Positions 1 to 7,756 are shown, counted from the first letter of the stretch. The stretch: DNA of 42,321 nucleotides from DATMQA01 sp035566895 (GCA_035566895.1 DATMQA010000059.1:1-42321), one strand, 5' to 3'. Program-made: numbers and translations. The notes: a model not told the origin generated them from the letters alone.

Positions 1-50
1 CACCCGCTAAAAATCTAGAAAGAAATCCTGCCATTGCAAGTTCTGTATCA

Positions 51-458
51 GTGCCCCACTGCTCAGCACTGACACAGAATGTAAACAGCGCGACCCGCGT
101 CCAGGAGCTGAGGTCACAGCTAGAGAAGGGCGTTTATCTCCTGCCGAGCACTAGGCAGGCGGTAGAGCTTTGCCAAAAGCACGGAATCAGCTTGCCCACT
201 GCATACAGACACATACGGGCCAAGACCGTGCCAACGACCAGCAGGCGAACCGGGCGCGATGGGAAATCTTATCCCGCTGGCCGGGGCGTGGCCGCTTGCG
301 GCTTCACAGAGAAAAATTTGCGCCTCGCATTGCGGGCTCTGCGCCGCGTCTGTCACCACGCGGAGGCAGAAGGTTTTGGCCGCTGCGAGGAGTTGCTAGA
401 GCAGATAGCCAACGTGGTGGATTCACTGCGCGGTCGGGCGCAACGAAGGGCCGCATGA
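51..458 (+). CDS. HTH-like small protein upstream of rep, possibly truncated at window edge
   Basis: This is a 135-residue protein from a GTG start, but the frame is open back to base 3, so the true start may lie outside the window. Residues about 35-58 (AVELCQKHGISLPTAYRHIR) look like a helix-turn-helix with a recognition helix, and the N-terminal half is basic. The C-terminal half is a predicted helical region ending in an arginine-rich tail. Its stop overlaps the start of the rep gene as ATGA at 455-458, which implies translational coupling. A DNA-binding role in replication control of the element is a reasonable inference; I do not recognise a named family. Confidence 0.6.
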   Translation: MPHCSALTQNVNSATRVQELRSQLEKGVYLLPSTRQAVELCQKHGISLPTAYRHIRAKTVPTTSRRTGRDGKSYPAGRGVAACGFTEKNLRLALRALRRVCHHAEAEGFGRCEELLEQIANVVDSLRGRAQRRAA

Positions 459-1651
459 GCGCAGTTCCGCCACCACCACGCAAGACCGCAATGCCGCCGG
501 AATCCCCTGAGGAGATAGCGCGCCGCGTGCGAGAGATCAAAGACGGGCAGGAAAGGTATCGGAAAGAGCAGCAGGAGATAGCGGACCGGGGTGGCCTGCC
601 GAAGGTCGTTGACGCCGCCGAGTTCGCCGCTGCTGAGATGCCGCAACCTCCGCAGGTGATTCATGGAGTGTTGCATCGCGGGTGCAAGCTCGCCCTCGGC
701 GGTGGGTCAAAGACGTTCAAAACGTGGACCCTGCTCGACCTGGCGCTTTCCGTTTCGCACGGTGAGCCATGGCTTGGTTTCAGCACCGCTCGCACCAAAG
801 TCTGCCTGATCAATCTTGAACTGCCAGAGTGGAGCTTGCACAGCCGATTGCGGGCCGTCGCGCACGCGAAGGGAATCACAATCGAGCCCGGCTGGTTGCG
901 CGTCTGGAATCTGCGCGGGCACGCGACAGGTTACCTCGACTTCCTGCCGCGCATCGGCGCCGAGTTGAAAGGACAGCACCTCGGGCTGCTCATCGTCGAC
1001 CCCATTTATCGCTTGTATGGCGACGCGGATGAAAACAGCGCAAAGGACATCGCCCTACTCTTAAACCAGTTTGAACTGCTGGCGCAGCAGACCGGGTCGG
1101 CCAACGCGTTCGCGGCCCACTTCGCCAAGGGCAACGCGGCGGGCAAGGAATCCATCGACCGGATTTCCGGCTCCGGTGTGTTCGCCCGCGACCCGGACGC
1201 CATCTTGACCTTCACGCGGCATGAGACGGAGGGAGCGTTCACCGTGGACGCGACGCTTCGCAACTGCAAGGCGGTCGAACCGTTCGTTGTCCGCTGGGAA
1301 CATCCGATGATGCGCAGGGATGACCAGCTTGATCCCGTCAGATTGAAGCAGGCCAAAGGCGGAAGGGCCGCAACGTTCACCCTGCGCATGATCATGGACT
1401 GTCTGGGCAAGCGGAAGTTGACGACTAACGAATGGCAGCGCCAGTGCGCAGAGCAAGACGGCATCACGCGACCGACTTTCTTCCGGCTGTTTGCGCAGGC
1501 TAAAAAGGCCGGGCTTATAGCGAAGGACAAGAAGGAAAAATGGTCGGTATCAAAAGTCTCAAATGCCGCTTCTGAGACTTCTGATACCAGTAAGTCTCAT
1601 ATCCCTTATAGGGATGAGACTACTGAGACTGGAAAAAAGAGCAAAGCCTAA
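455..1651 (+). CDS. RepA-like AAA ATPase with C-terminal winged helix (AAA_25 type)
   Basis: This 398-residue protein belongs to the RecA/DnaB-fold RepA-like ATPases found in plasmids, satellites and prophages, where they act as replicative helicase or origin-melting factors. Visible motifs are a Walker A-like loop GGGSKTFKT at about residues 82-90, a Walker B strand LLIVD at about 178-182 followed by PIYRLYGD, the conserved AHFAKGN segment near 221-227, and SGSGVFARDPDAI near 238-250. Residues about 285-370 form a probable winged helix (LTTNEWQRQCAEQDGITRPT then a basic helix). I chose ATG 455 because it overlaps the preceding stop as ATGA; a longer frame open to 170 is out-of-frame reading of the upstream gene. 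The 3' end of the gene carries a cluster of inverted hexamers that could be its binding site. Confidence 0.8.
   Translation: MSAVPPPPRKTAMPPESPEEIARRVREIKDGQERYRKEQQEIADRGGLPKVVDAAEFAAAEMPQPPQVIHGVLHRGCKLALGGGSKTFKTWTLLDLALSVSHGEPWLGFSTARTKVCLINLELPEWSLHSRLRAVAHAKGITIEPGWLRVWNLRGHATGYLDFLPRIGAELKGQHLGLLIVDPIYRLYGDADENSAKDIALLLNQFELLAQQTGSANAFAAHFAKGNAAGKESIDRISGSGVFARDPDAILTFTRHETEGAFTVDATLRNCKAVEPFVVRWEHPMMRRDDQLDPVRLKQAKGGRAATFTLRMIMDCLGKRKLTTNEWQRQCAEQDGITRPTFFRLFAQAKKAGLIAKDKKEKWSVSKVSNAASETSDTSKSHIPYRDETTETGKKSKA
1546..1629. repeat. candidate replication origin: inverted TGAGAC/GTCTCA iteron-like cluster
   Basis: Two adjacent inverted repeats lie inside the 3' end of the rep gene. The first has 16-base arms at 1546-1561 (GGTATCAAAAGTCTCA) and 1573-1588 (TGAGACTTCTGATACC), with one mismatch and an 11-base loop. 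The second runs about 1593-1621 around TCCCTTATAGGGA. The hexamer GTCTCA/TGAGAC occurs five times, at 1556, 1573, 1594, 1615 and 1624; three successive starts are 21 bases apart, about two helical turns. Satellite and plasmid Rep proteins often bind iterons next to or inside their own gene, so an origin is a plausible reading. The origin function is inferred. Confidence 0.5.
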
Positions 1652-1658
1652 AACTGTT

Positions 1659-1871
1659 ATGGTCCACTACTACTCAGTTCAAACTCCTGACGGCGCGGCG
1701 TTGCTCTGGATGGGCGGTCTGCTCCAACGGTCTTCGGTCGGCTGCAACGTGGTCTGGTTGACGACGCCAGCAGGCAAGCCGCTCTGGTGGGTTACCGAGG
1801 ACTGCGTAAAGCCTTTGACTCGGGAGCAAGCAGCAGAGCTTCTGCTCGCGCAGCGAAAGGCAGCGTCATGA
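1659..1871 (+). CDS. small hypothetical protein of the element
   Basis: This is a 70-residue ORF beginning MVHYYSVQTPDGAALLW, 7 bases after the rep stop. The frame extends upstream to 1563, but that part lies inside the rep gene and reads as a repetitive leucine/serine string, so ATG 1659 is preferred. The protein looks like a compact beta-rich fold followed by a helix (TREQAAELLLAQRKAA). Its stop overlaps the next possible start as ATGA at 1868-1871. No family is recognised. Position suggests a host-takeover or regulatory accessory of the element, which is inference only. Confidence 0.55.
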   Translation: MVHYYSVQTPDGAALLWMGGLLQRSSVGCNVVWLTTPAGKPLWWVTEDCVKPLTREQAAELLLAQRKAAS

Positions 1872-2044
1872 TTCATCCTGCGCAAGTCGTTTGTGGCGCG
1901 TTGGTGCGCTGCTTAAGCAGAAAGCTGGGTCTGTTACGTTCCAACGCTTCTGAGCCTAAGCCAGGAGGCAAGGCAGGCAGCCTCACCGCTCCTCCCCGTA
2001 TAAAAGGACTAGGAAGTCTCCTTGGCCAGAACAAACCCGGCTAG
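1868..2044 (+). CDS. possible small coupled ORF, unknown function
   Basis: This is a 58-residue frame starting at an ATG that overlaps the previous stop in the ATGA arrangement. The protein (MIHPAQVVCGALVRCLSRKLG at the N-terminus) is basic, with a hydrophobic first third and a Gly/Pro/Lys-rich end. It has no recognisable domain. Support is the coupling geometry alone; the tail reads like low-complexity intergenic sequence, so it may not be a gene. Confidence 0.3.
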   Translation: MIHPAQVVCGALVRCLSRKLGLLRSNASEPKPGGKAGSLTAPPRIKGLGSLLGQNKPG

Positions 2045-2107
2045 GCACTCAGCGTTGCGTTGAGTTCACGACATACCTTCTCGGCTCTTACTTTACATAA
2101 CACCTTT

Positions 2108-2581
2108 ATGACCAAAACCAAAATGACTCAAAGCAAGCTGGCGTCGATTCTCGGAGTCAGCCGCCAACTTATCGCGCATCACATCAAGACCAAAAAAGGC
2201 CCACTGCTATCTGATGTTGACGGCTGGATCGAACACCTGGCAGCAATTGGCCGCGAGGGGAGTTTGCCGCCAGAGATTCGGAAGCGAATCGCCAAAGAGC
2301 GGCTGCGCATCCTCCAATTGCAGGCAGAACGGATGGAGATGGAGAATGCCGCCAAGCGCCGTGAGGTCGTCTCGTTCGCCGATGCTCAGCGGTTTATCCA
2401 GAACCTAGTGGCCAACTGTTTCTTCGGCGAGCTAGAGCGCATGGCGCAGGAGTTCCCGCCGACACTGAAAGGCAAGACTGAGATTCAGATTAATGAGGAA
2501 GTCATTAGACAGATTGAGCAAGTGAAAGTTACGCTGCAAGGAAAGTTAGACGAGTGGGAGAGGATGGGAAAGAAGCCGTGA
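2108..2581 (+). CDS. terminase small subunit-like DNA-packaging protein (Nu1-like)
   Basis: This 157-residue protein starts at ATG 2108 (MTKTKMTQ); an upstream TTG at 2060 is possible but adds an unlikely leader. Residues about 6-27 form a helix-turn-helix (TQSKLASILGVSRQLIAHHI). A long charged helix then runs from about 52 to 85 (RIAKERLRILQLQAERMEME), followed by KRREVVSFADAQRFI. This layout, an HTH, an acidic/basic coiled helix and a short C-terminal region, matches lambda gpNu1-type small terminases, which recognise the packaging site and recruit the large subunit. No large terminase is in the window, which is usual for packaging-parasite satellites. A plain transcription factor is the alternative. 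Confidence 0.6.
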   Translation: MTKTKMTQSKLASILGVSRQLIAHHIKTKKGPLLSDVDGWIEHLAAIGREGSLPPEIRKRIAKERLRILQLQAERMEMENAAKRREVVSFADAQRFIQNLVANCFFGELERMAQEFPPTLKGKTEIQINEEVIRQIEQVKVTLQGKLDEWERMGKKP

Positions 2582-2612
2582 GGTTGCGCGGTTTGAAAAG
2601 AAACCTGACCGA

Positions 2613-2969
2613 GTGAGCGACCAGCGACCAACTTTCTTGCTTTGCCGCTGCGGCGAAAAGGTTCTGCTGCCGCGCCAAGCTCCCGAACCCTCGCAAGACC
2701 CGCAGGCGATTGTCGAGGCGACCATCCTTCACGTCATGGACGTATTGAACGAAGGTTTGCCAAAAAAGGAAAGCATCGGCGCTCGCGTGATGCAGATTCA
2801 GCATCTCCTGCGCCAGGAGCGTGAGATCAAACGCCCGAAACAAAAGTATTTGGCGGCGCGGCTTGGTGTCAGCGAGCCCTGCGTGTCCGTCGGGCTCAAT
2901 CGCGCCCGTGGAGTCCTCGCCCGCCTGCGCGATGTTAATATCCCGAGCACAAAAACGCCTGGCCTATAA
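2613..2969 (+). CDS. small HTH protein of the element
   Basis: This is a 118-residue protein from a GTG start, 31 bases after the terminase-like gene. Its N-terminus contains CRCGEK, a single short cysteine pair too small for a complete zinc finger. The C-terminal third (KYLAARLGVSEPCVSVGLNRARGVLARL) is a clear helix-turn-helix resembling sigma region 4 or a LuxR-type recognition helix. It is probably a regulator of the late genes that follow, since a 73-base gap with an imperfect TTAGA/TCTAA inverted repeat precedes the next gene. The regulatory target is inferred. Confidence 0.55.
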   Translation: MSDQRPTFLLCRCGEKVLLPRQAPEPSQDPQAIVEATILHVMDVLNEGLPKKESIGARVMQIQHLLRQEREIKRPKQKYLAARLGVSEPCVSVGLNRARGVLARLRDVNIPSTKTPGL

Positions 2970-3042
2970 GGCTTCCTAGCGTCCTGGGCATAATGAAGGT
3001 TAACTTTTTAGATGTGTCTAAACTTATGGATTAGATTGTAGT

Positions 3043-3765
3043 ATGAGTGAACTTGAAAAACTCAATGGCCCAGCGGAAACGCCGCTGGTGACGGCGCTGG
3101 ATGTGGCGCAAGCAAAAACTCAATTCGACCCATGCCCACAGACTGCGGCATTTTACAATGCGTTGCGTGGGACTCCTGCTCAGCGTCGCAATTTGCCAAT
3201 CGACGGAAAGGCGGTCCCCATAACCCCGCAGACCATCGAAGCTATCGTGTGGAACTCTGCCGAAGTTCTGGCCGCGCCCGAAGTGCTTGACCAACTGCGC
3301 GCTATCGAGGCAAAGATGGTGGCTGTCACGAAGACCTGCGAACGCTACGGGGTCACCAAGGTGTCCGATTACATCAATCAGCAGCGTGATGAACTGCACG
3401 CCAAGATGCAGGCCGGTGAAGACGTTTCGTCCGTGGTCCTCGAATCCAGGGAGGCGGTAGTTCATAGCTTCGCTATGAAACGACACGGGCTGATTGCGAT
3501 GCTCGTCAAGACGACGCACGAAGAGGTGATCCCTCTCGTAAAACCAATATTGGAACGCTTTGAAAGGGTGGTCGAGCAATTCATGCGCGAGCAGGAGGAA
3601 CATGACCAGACCATGTGCGACGGGTTCGGTCTAGCCTATCGACCTGGCCTTTTGTGGAGAGCGGCTGCCACGGTTGCGAGCCTCAACACCATCGAACGGA
3701 GATTGCCTGCTGTCGGCAACTGGGGAAAGCCGAGCCAGATTTTGGAAGGCATCGTGCAACTGTAA
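3043..3765 (+). CDS. hypothetical protein directly upstream of the coat gene, possible scaffold
   Basis: This 240-residue soluble protein is mostly predicted alpha-helical, with a long charged helical stretch at about residues 105-190 (AMKRHGLIAMLVKTTHEEVI, then LERFERVVEQFMREQEEHDQ) and no membrane segment. It ends 16 bases before the coat protein start. In P22-type phages the gene just before the coat encodes a helical scaffold or internal protein, so that role is a candidate on position and helicity only. I do not recognise the family from sequence. Confidence 0.6.
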   Translation: MSELEKLNGPAETPLVTALDVAQAKTQFDPCPQTAAFYNALRGTPAQRRNLPIDGKAVPITPQTIEAIVWNSAEVLAAPEVLDQLRAIEAKMVAVTKTCERYGVTKVSDYINQQRDELHAKMQAGEDVSSVVLESREAVVHSFAMKRHGLIAMLVKTTHEEVIPLVKPILERFERVVEQFMREQEEHDQTMCDGFGLAYRPGLLWRAAATVASLNTIERRLPAVGNWGKPSQILEGIVQL

Positions 3766-3781
3766 CCCGGAGGACAACACC

Positions 3782-4888
3782 ATGAAAAAGATTCAACTCT
3801 GTATCGCTTTGAGCGCTCTAGCGCTCGCAGCCGTTATCTTCGCGTCTGACAACTGGCTCACGGCCGTTCTGCTCTTGACGCTGACCGGCTGCACTCTCAA
3901 CCAACCACGCGCACGCCTCTGCGTCGTCACCCTGTCGGTGCCGGAAATCCTCAAGGACATTCTGGAAGCGTTCAAAGTCGGCACCCCGGAGTTGTTCGGG
4001 CCTGCCGGGTTCGCGCAGGACTTCACGTCTGACACCGCCGTTCTTGGAGACCGCATCACTGCCCATATCTCGCACGTGCCGACCACTCAGGCATACGATA
4101 ACACGCCAGGCCCGGGCCACGGTTTTTATGGTGGAGCGCAGGACGTGATAACTTTGATTGAGGACGTTCCGGTTACGCTCAACCAACTGAGGCACGTTCC
4201 AGTGAAAATTGGCTTCCTGACCGGCTTGGCCACGAAGGGGGTGCCACTCTACAAGGCCGGAGTCTCCGAAATTGGCTACACTCTCGGGAAATACGTCATC
4301 GACAACGTGCTAGCGTCGGCAGGCAGTTCGGTCAGCAATTCCATCGTCATGCCGCCGCTGCTCTCGGACATCGATTCGTGGGAGGGAACGCGCAACCAAT
4401 GCAACGCGCAGAAAATGGTGAACAAAACCAGATGGGCCTTTATCGGCTCTGCGCTTGCCCGGGCTCTGGGCGCAGATGATCGCGTTCGGTCTGAATTGTT
4501 CTACGGCCAGCTAAATGGTGACCAAGGCTATCGCCGCTGGAAAAACGTCGCGGGCTTTTCGTGGATTCGTGAATACCCTGACATCGTCAACGCCGGGGGA
4601 AACATCGGCGGGATTGCCGGTGACCATCGCCTTGCCGCCGTGAGCGTGCGCAAGATTCGAGACATGACGCAGACTGCCAAAGCGTTGGGCTTGCGTGAGG
4701 TGATGAAGTTCGACTCACTGCGCGATGAAGGCAGCGGCCTGGAACTCTGCGGCATCAGTTGGCAGGAAGCCGGGAGCGGCGACCTTTACCTGTCTGCCGC
4801 GGTCCTCTTCGGAACCGGTGTCGGCAACCAGGGTGGGGCCGCTGGCTCGATGACCGACAATGCGGGCCTGCTCATCAAGACCCAATGA
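3782..4888 (+). CDS. P22-like major coat protein with unusual hydrophobic N-terminus
   Basis: This 368-residue protein starts at ATG 3782, set by a strong ribosome site (GGAGG at 3770-3774). From about residue 50 it follows the order seen in P22-type coat proteins: an amphipathic helix (VPEILKDILEAFK), a GDRITAHI strand, VPVTLNQLRHVPVKI near 135, a helical region, then NKTRWAFIGSALARALGADD, WKNVAGFSWIREYPDI and HRLAAVSVRKIRD. The first 45 residues are odd for a coat protein: two hydrophobic segments ending in LTLTGC, which fits a lipobox. A terminator-like hairpin follows the gene. Assignment is by pattern, not alignment; another shell-forming protein is possible. Confidence 0.55.
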   Translation: MKKIQLCIALSALALAAVIFASDNWLTAVLLLTLTGCTLNQPRARLCVVTLSVPEILKDILEAFKVGTPELFGPAGFAQDFTSDTAVLGDRITAHISHVPTTQAYDNTPGPGHGFYGGAQDVITLIEDVPVTLNQLRHVPVKIGFLTGLATKGVPLYKAGVSEIGYTLGKYVIDNVLASAGSSVSNSIVMPPLLSDIDSWEGTRNQCNAQKMVNKTRWAFIGSALARALGADDRVRSELFYGQLNGDQGYRRWKNVAGFSWIREYPDIVNAGGNIGGIAGDHRLAAVSVRKIRDMTQTAKALGLREVMKFDSLRDEGSGLELCGISWQEAGSGDLYLSAAVLFGTGVGNQGGAAGSMTDNAGLLIKTQ

Positions 4889-4962
4889 CCTTCTCCGCAA
4901 AGCGGCGGGGTAGTTAGCCCTCATAGCGTCCCGGCGTCCGCGATAAATCCGGGTTTGGGTTG

Positions 4963-4998
4963 GCGCTGCTCGGATTGCTGCCGGGCAGCGCTAATTTT
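4963..4998 (+). terminator. hairpin terminator after coat gene
   Basis: A 7-base perfect stem, GCGCTGC (4963-4969) and GCAGCGC (4985-4991), is followed by TAATTTTAT. It lies between the convergent coat and AlbA_2 genes, and its T-rich tract contains the TAA stop of the latter on the opposite strand. Confidence 0.6.
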
Positions 4999-6226
4999 AT
5001 CGCCTTAAAAGTTTATTGTATCCTTCCCAATCGCCATGTTCATCGTAACCTTGACTTCCGGGATGACCCCACGCCTGCCAAATTGTGTCTAAGGAGGGAC
5101 GCAGTAATCTACCGATGTTCACCCCACTTTCTTCCACCAGCATTTCAGGTGCTAATAACGCGTCTTCGTCCATTGCGCTTCTTTGGAACGACAGAATTCT
5201 TGCGCCGTATGCCACTGCCTCCAACCCAAACCCTTTGGCTGAAACGATAGTTATGGCGACAAACAATGGGGGTCCGACGCCAAGTTGCTTTTGGACGTCA
5301 ATGTATCTAGGGATAGCCTCAATGAGATGGCCCTCTAATACGCTACCAAGTAGCACGCTCTCGATAGGCGACCATCTAAAAACTGCTTCAACTGTCCCAC
5401 TTCGGAAAAGCTGGACGTAGCTGTCGTCATGCGAAGATTGGGGGCTGGTGCCGGAATATAAAAGTCCATTGAAATTAAACCGAGGCTGTGCATATCGGCT
5501 CAATTGGCCCATCGGTCTCAGCCCCCAATTGGATGAGTCGCCGTATAGCCCTTTCAGGTCCACAACCCCTGCGTTAGAAAAGGCTCGGACAGGTAGCAAG
5601 TGCAGTACAACCTTCGGGGACGATTCAAGCGGAACGGGAGTTTCACCGGCGAGGATTTTACCCACTCGTTCCGACCTGAATGCACTAATTCTGTCGCCAA
5701 GGCTCTCCGAAGCCAGAAAGGCCGCTCGGATTTCGCGCACATCTAACTGGTGCCTCCCTGCGCTGGTCCGGGAGAAAAAGCGTGTTGGCGCATCCAATCC
5801 TCCCAGCCTGACCATGTGCGGAGACTCCCAGCTTTTGGGAACTCGGATAATAATTACTGGACCGGAAGCGAATCCATCGATGTGCTTGATGCGGAGGCCC
5901 GGGATGCGCGGGTCGATACCGGCGCGCAACATGCTAACAAGCCTTGTTTCCTGCGCTACTGGGTTGGGTTCAGTCAAGCCGTCAGCAGCCTCGGGGATGC
6001 CGGTGGGCTGCCCTTTCTCGTCTCGTTTGTCCCGAACTCCGTAGATTAAATCTCCGCCGCTCGCATTCGCGAATGAAGACACATCTGCCAAAAAGTCCTT
6101 GGTGTCCTTTTCCGTTCCCCCCGGCAATTGTTGTTTATATTCCGTGTCGCGCTTTTCGCAGACAGCGCTCGTCACGAGCGCCTCGATGTCCTCTTTAATG
6201 ATGTCGTCAAACCCTTTCGGAATCAT
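4997..6226 (-). CDS. AlbA_2 (Schlafen-type) domain protein, putative defence component
   Basis: This 409-residue protein starts at MIPKGFDDIIKEDIEALV (ATG at 6224-6226); a longer frame to 6370 has no typical coding character. Residues about 22-160 carry the AlbA_2 / Schlafen-like putative nucleic-acid-binding fold: EKRDTEYK, then FLADVSSFANASGGDLIYGV, VIIIRVPKSWESPHMV and TRFFSRTSAGRHQLDVREIR. The remaining 250 residues form an unrecognised alpha/beta sensor-like region. AlbA_2 proteins recur in defence islands and as transcription regulators. It is divergent from a membrane protein across 109 bases, and its base composition is lower in GC than the core genes, consistent with transferred cargo. 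Confidence 0.75.
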   Translation of the reverse strand: MIPKGFDDIIKEDIEALVTSAVCEKRDTEYKQQLPGGTEKDTKDFLADVSSFANASGGDLIYGVRDKRDEKGQPTGIPEAADGLTEPNPVAQETRLVSMLRAGIDPRIPGLRIKHIDGFASGPVIIIRVPKSWESPHMVRLGGLDAPTRFFSRTSAGRHQLDVREIRAAFLASESLGDRISAFRSERVGKILAGETPVPLESSPKVVLHLLPVRAFSNAGVVDLKGLYGDSSNWGLRPMGQLSRYAQPRFNFNGLLYSGTSPQSSHDDSYVQLFRSGTVEAVFRWSPIESVLLGSVLEGHLIEAIPRYIDVQKQLGVGPPLFVAITIVSAKGFGLEAVAYGARILSFQRSAMDEDALLAPEMLVEESGVNIGRLLRPSLDTIWQAWGHPGSQGYDEHGDWEGYNKLLRR

Positions 6227-6335
6227 GCAGCGACTATGCGCCCGCTGCCGCTGAACGCAAGTCAGCTTTTTCGTCTGGTCTCCCGTTTCGATGACGGACG
6301 GGAATCTGTTGCCCAAAAAGGGCGCGAGGTCCATC

Positions 6336-7433
6336 ATGGCTTCAGATATGCAAGCACCAGATAATGACAAGGAAAGCAGGGAGACGTTTATTAAACTTGC
6401 CCAGCAAATCGCCGCCTATGAACCAAACACTCTTATTCGCAAAGGAACGGACTTTGATTTCGTTGCAGGGCAAGGCGTCTTCGAACAGATTCAGAGCTTC
6501 TTCGCGCAGGTCCAAGCAACACCTTGGAACCACGTTCCCATAGAAGTGATACTGGAAGCCTTCGCCCCAATGGGAAGGCTTAAACAATACTTGGAAAGAA
6601 TCAAAACGTTTTCTGCAAAAGGTGCTACGTCGCCTGAGCTGGCAAGGAATCAAAACCTCGAACATTTGGACTCAGAATGGCGTGATTGCTACTCCAAGCT
6701 TGTCGCGCACCTGGTATTTGAGAGCGCTGGCGGAGGCCCTGGCGAAATCCTTGTCGGCTTTCGTGGGGAAGTCGCTGATGTTAAGAAGCAGATTCAGACT
6801 GACCAGCAGGAGGTCATGCAACTCGCTCTCGCCACCCAAAAGGAATTAGGCTCCATCTTGCAGTCGGCAAACGGCGTGTTGGCGCAGGTGCAGGACACCG
6901 GACGACAAATTGTGGTAACCAAACAGGCTAGCCATTTTAAGAAGCTTGCAAATTGGTATGTTCTCTTCTCGATTATTTGGCTGGGCGCGGCAGTGGTAGT
7001 CGGAGTGGGCACTTATAAGTATTTGGAAAATTTCACTGCCGCGCCACTCATGGGGAGTCAGCCTGTCACCCCTCCCGCTGCTCCATCGTCTGCGGCAACT
7101 CAACCCGACTACGCAGCGATTATCAGAACGATGCTGCCTCGCTTAATAACGGTTACCGTCCTGTTGACAGCGTTGGTTTTTTGCCTCAGGAATTTTTCGG
7201 CGATGCTTCACAACCAAGTAGTAAATAGACACCGGCAAACCGCCCTGATGACGTTTCAAACTTTTGTGAGCAGCACTGAGCAGCCGGAGGTCAAAAGCGC
7301 TGTCCTCTTGCAGGCGACGCAGGCGATCTTTAGCCCACAGCCCAGCGGATATCTTAAGGGGGAGAACGAAATTCCCCAAGTCAACCAAATCAACGAAATC
7401 GTTCGCGGCTTTGCTGGCAAAGGTGAGAAATAG
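6336..7433 (+). CDS. two-TM coiled-coil membrane protein, putative defence effector
   Basis: This is a 365-residue protein from ATG 6336, chosen for GAGG at 6326-6329 with a 6-base spacer over the ATG at 6291. The N-terminal 200 residues are soluble and helical, with a coiled-coil stretch (VADVKKQIQTDQQEVMQLAL and onward). Two membrane segments follow: YVLFSIIWLGAAVVVGVGTY and LITVTVLLTALVFCL, separated by a Pro/Ala-rich loop. The C-terminal about 70 residues (RNFSAMLHNQVVNRHRQTAL, then a helical region) resemble the cytosolic tail seen in several uncharacterised bacterial membrane proteins of accessory islands. The divergent AlbA_2 gene suggests a sensor/membrane-effector pair, which is inference. 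Confidence 0.7.
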   Translation: MASDMQAPDNDKESRETFIKLAQQIAAYEPNTLIRKGTDFDFVAGQGVFEQIQSFFAQVQATPWNHVPIEVILEAFAPMGRLKQYLERIKTFSAKGATSPELARNQNLEHLDSEWRDCYSKLVAHLVFESAGGGPGEILVGFRGEVADVKKQIQTDQQEVMQLALATQKELGSILQSANGVLAQVQDTGRQIVVTKQASHFKKLANWYVLFSIIWLGAAVVVGVGTYKYLENFTAAPLMGSQPVTPPAAPSSAATQPDYAAIIRTMLPRLITVTVLLTALVFCLRNFSAMLHNQVVNRHRQTALMTFQTFVSSTEQPEVKSAVLLQATQAIFSPQPSGYLKGENEIPQVNQINEIVRGFAGKGEK

Positions 7434-7681
7434 CCATTCTGAGTCGCAGAATCCTGAGTCCCGGCCCCTCTTTTATGCCCCTGTCAGGCTTCGTGGTTCA
7501 GCTTCAGAGCGCTTGAGAGACCCCAGGAGGCTAAATCCCCCTGCCTCTAGATTGCCGGTTGCCAACGGTTGCCAAAAAACCTCTTTTCCCCCTCTTTCCA
7601 TTAGATTCCTTTCTATTGAGACGGAGAAGGCGAAAAGCGAGTTTAACCCGTATTTATAGGGGTATTTGAGCTGTTCTTGAA
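7434..7681. other. gene-free junction between accessory block and tRNA, with 10-base repeat
   Basis: No convincing gene is seen. The sequence holds a direct repeat of GGTTGCCA at 7557-7564 and 7567-7574, a 10-base period of the kind integrase or excisionase arm sites show. An AT-rich stretch follows up to the tRNA. A frame on the minus strand that reads MVGGSNPSSGTI is only the tRNA sequence translated. Confidence 0.4.

Positions 7682-7756
<75 letters not shown>

Larger units (their letters stand above)
1..7681. mobile_element. putative integrated satellite-like element, left end outside window
   Basis: This accessory block stops exactly at the 3' end of the minus-strand tRNA-Met gene, a classic integration point, so the tRNA end would be one attachment site. 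Contents in order are an HTH-like ORF, a RepA-like ATPase, small coupled ORFs, a Nu1-like small terminase, a small HTH protein, a possible scaffold, a P22-like coat protein, and an AlbA_2 plus membrane-protein pair. No integrase, large terminase, portal or tail gene is seen, so it is either a satellite relying on a helper phage or a decayed prophage. I found no second copy of the tRNA 3' end in 1-7681, so the other boundary and any integrase should lie left of the window. The boundaries and the satellite label are inferred. Confidence 0.5.

Noticed and set aside
170..454. N-terminal extension of the Rep ATPase
   Set aside because: It overlaps the upstream ORF in another frame; ATGA coupling at 455 is the better start.
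1..7681. Complete prophage
   Set aside because: No portal, large terminase, tail, lysis or integrase gene can be found in this stretch.
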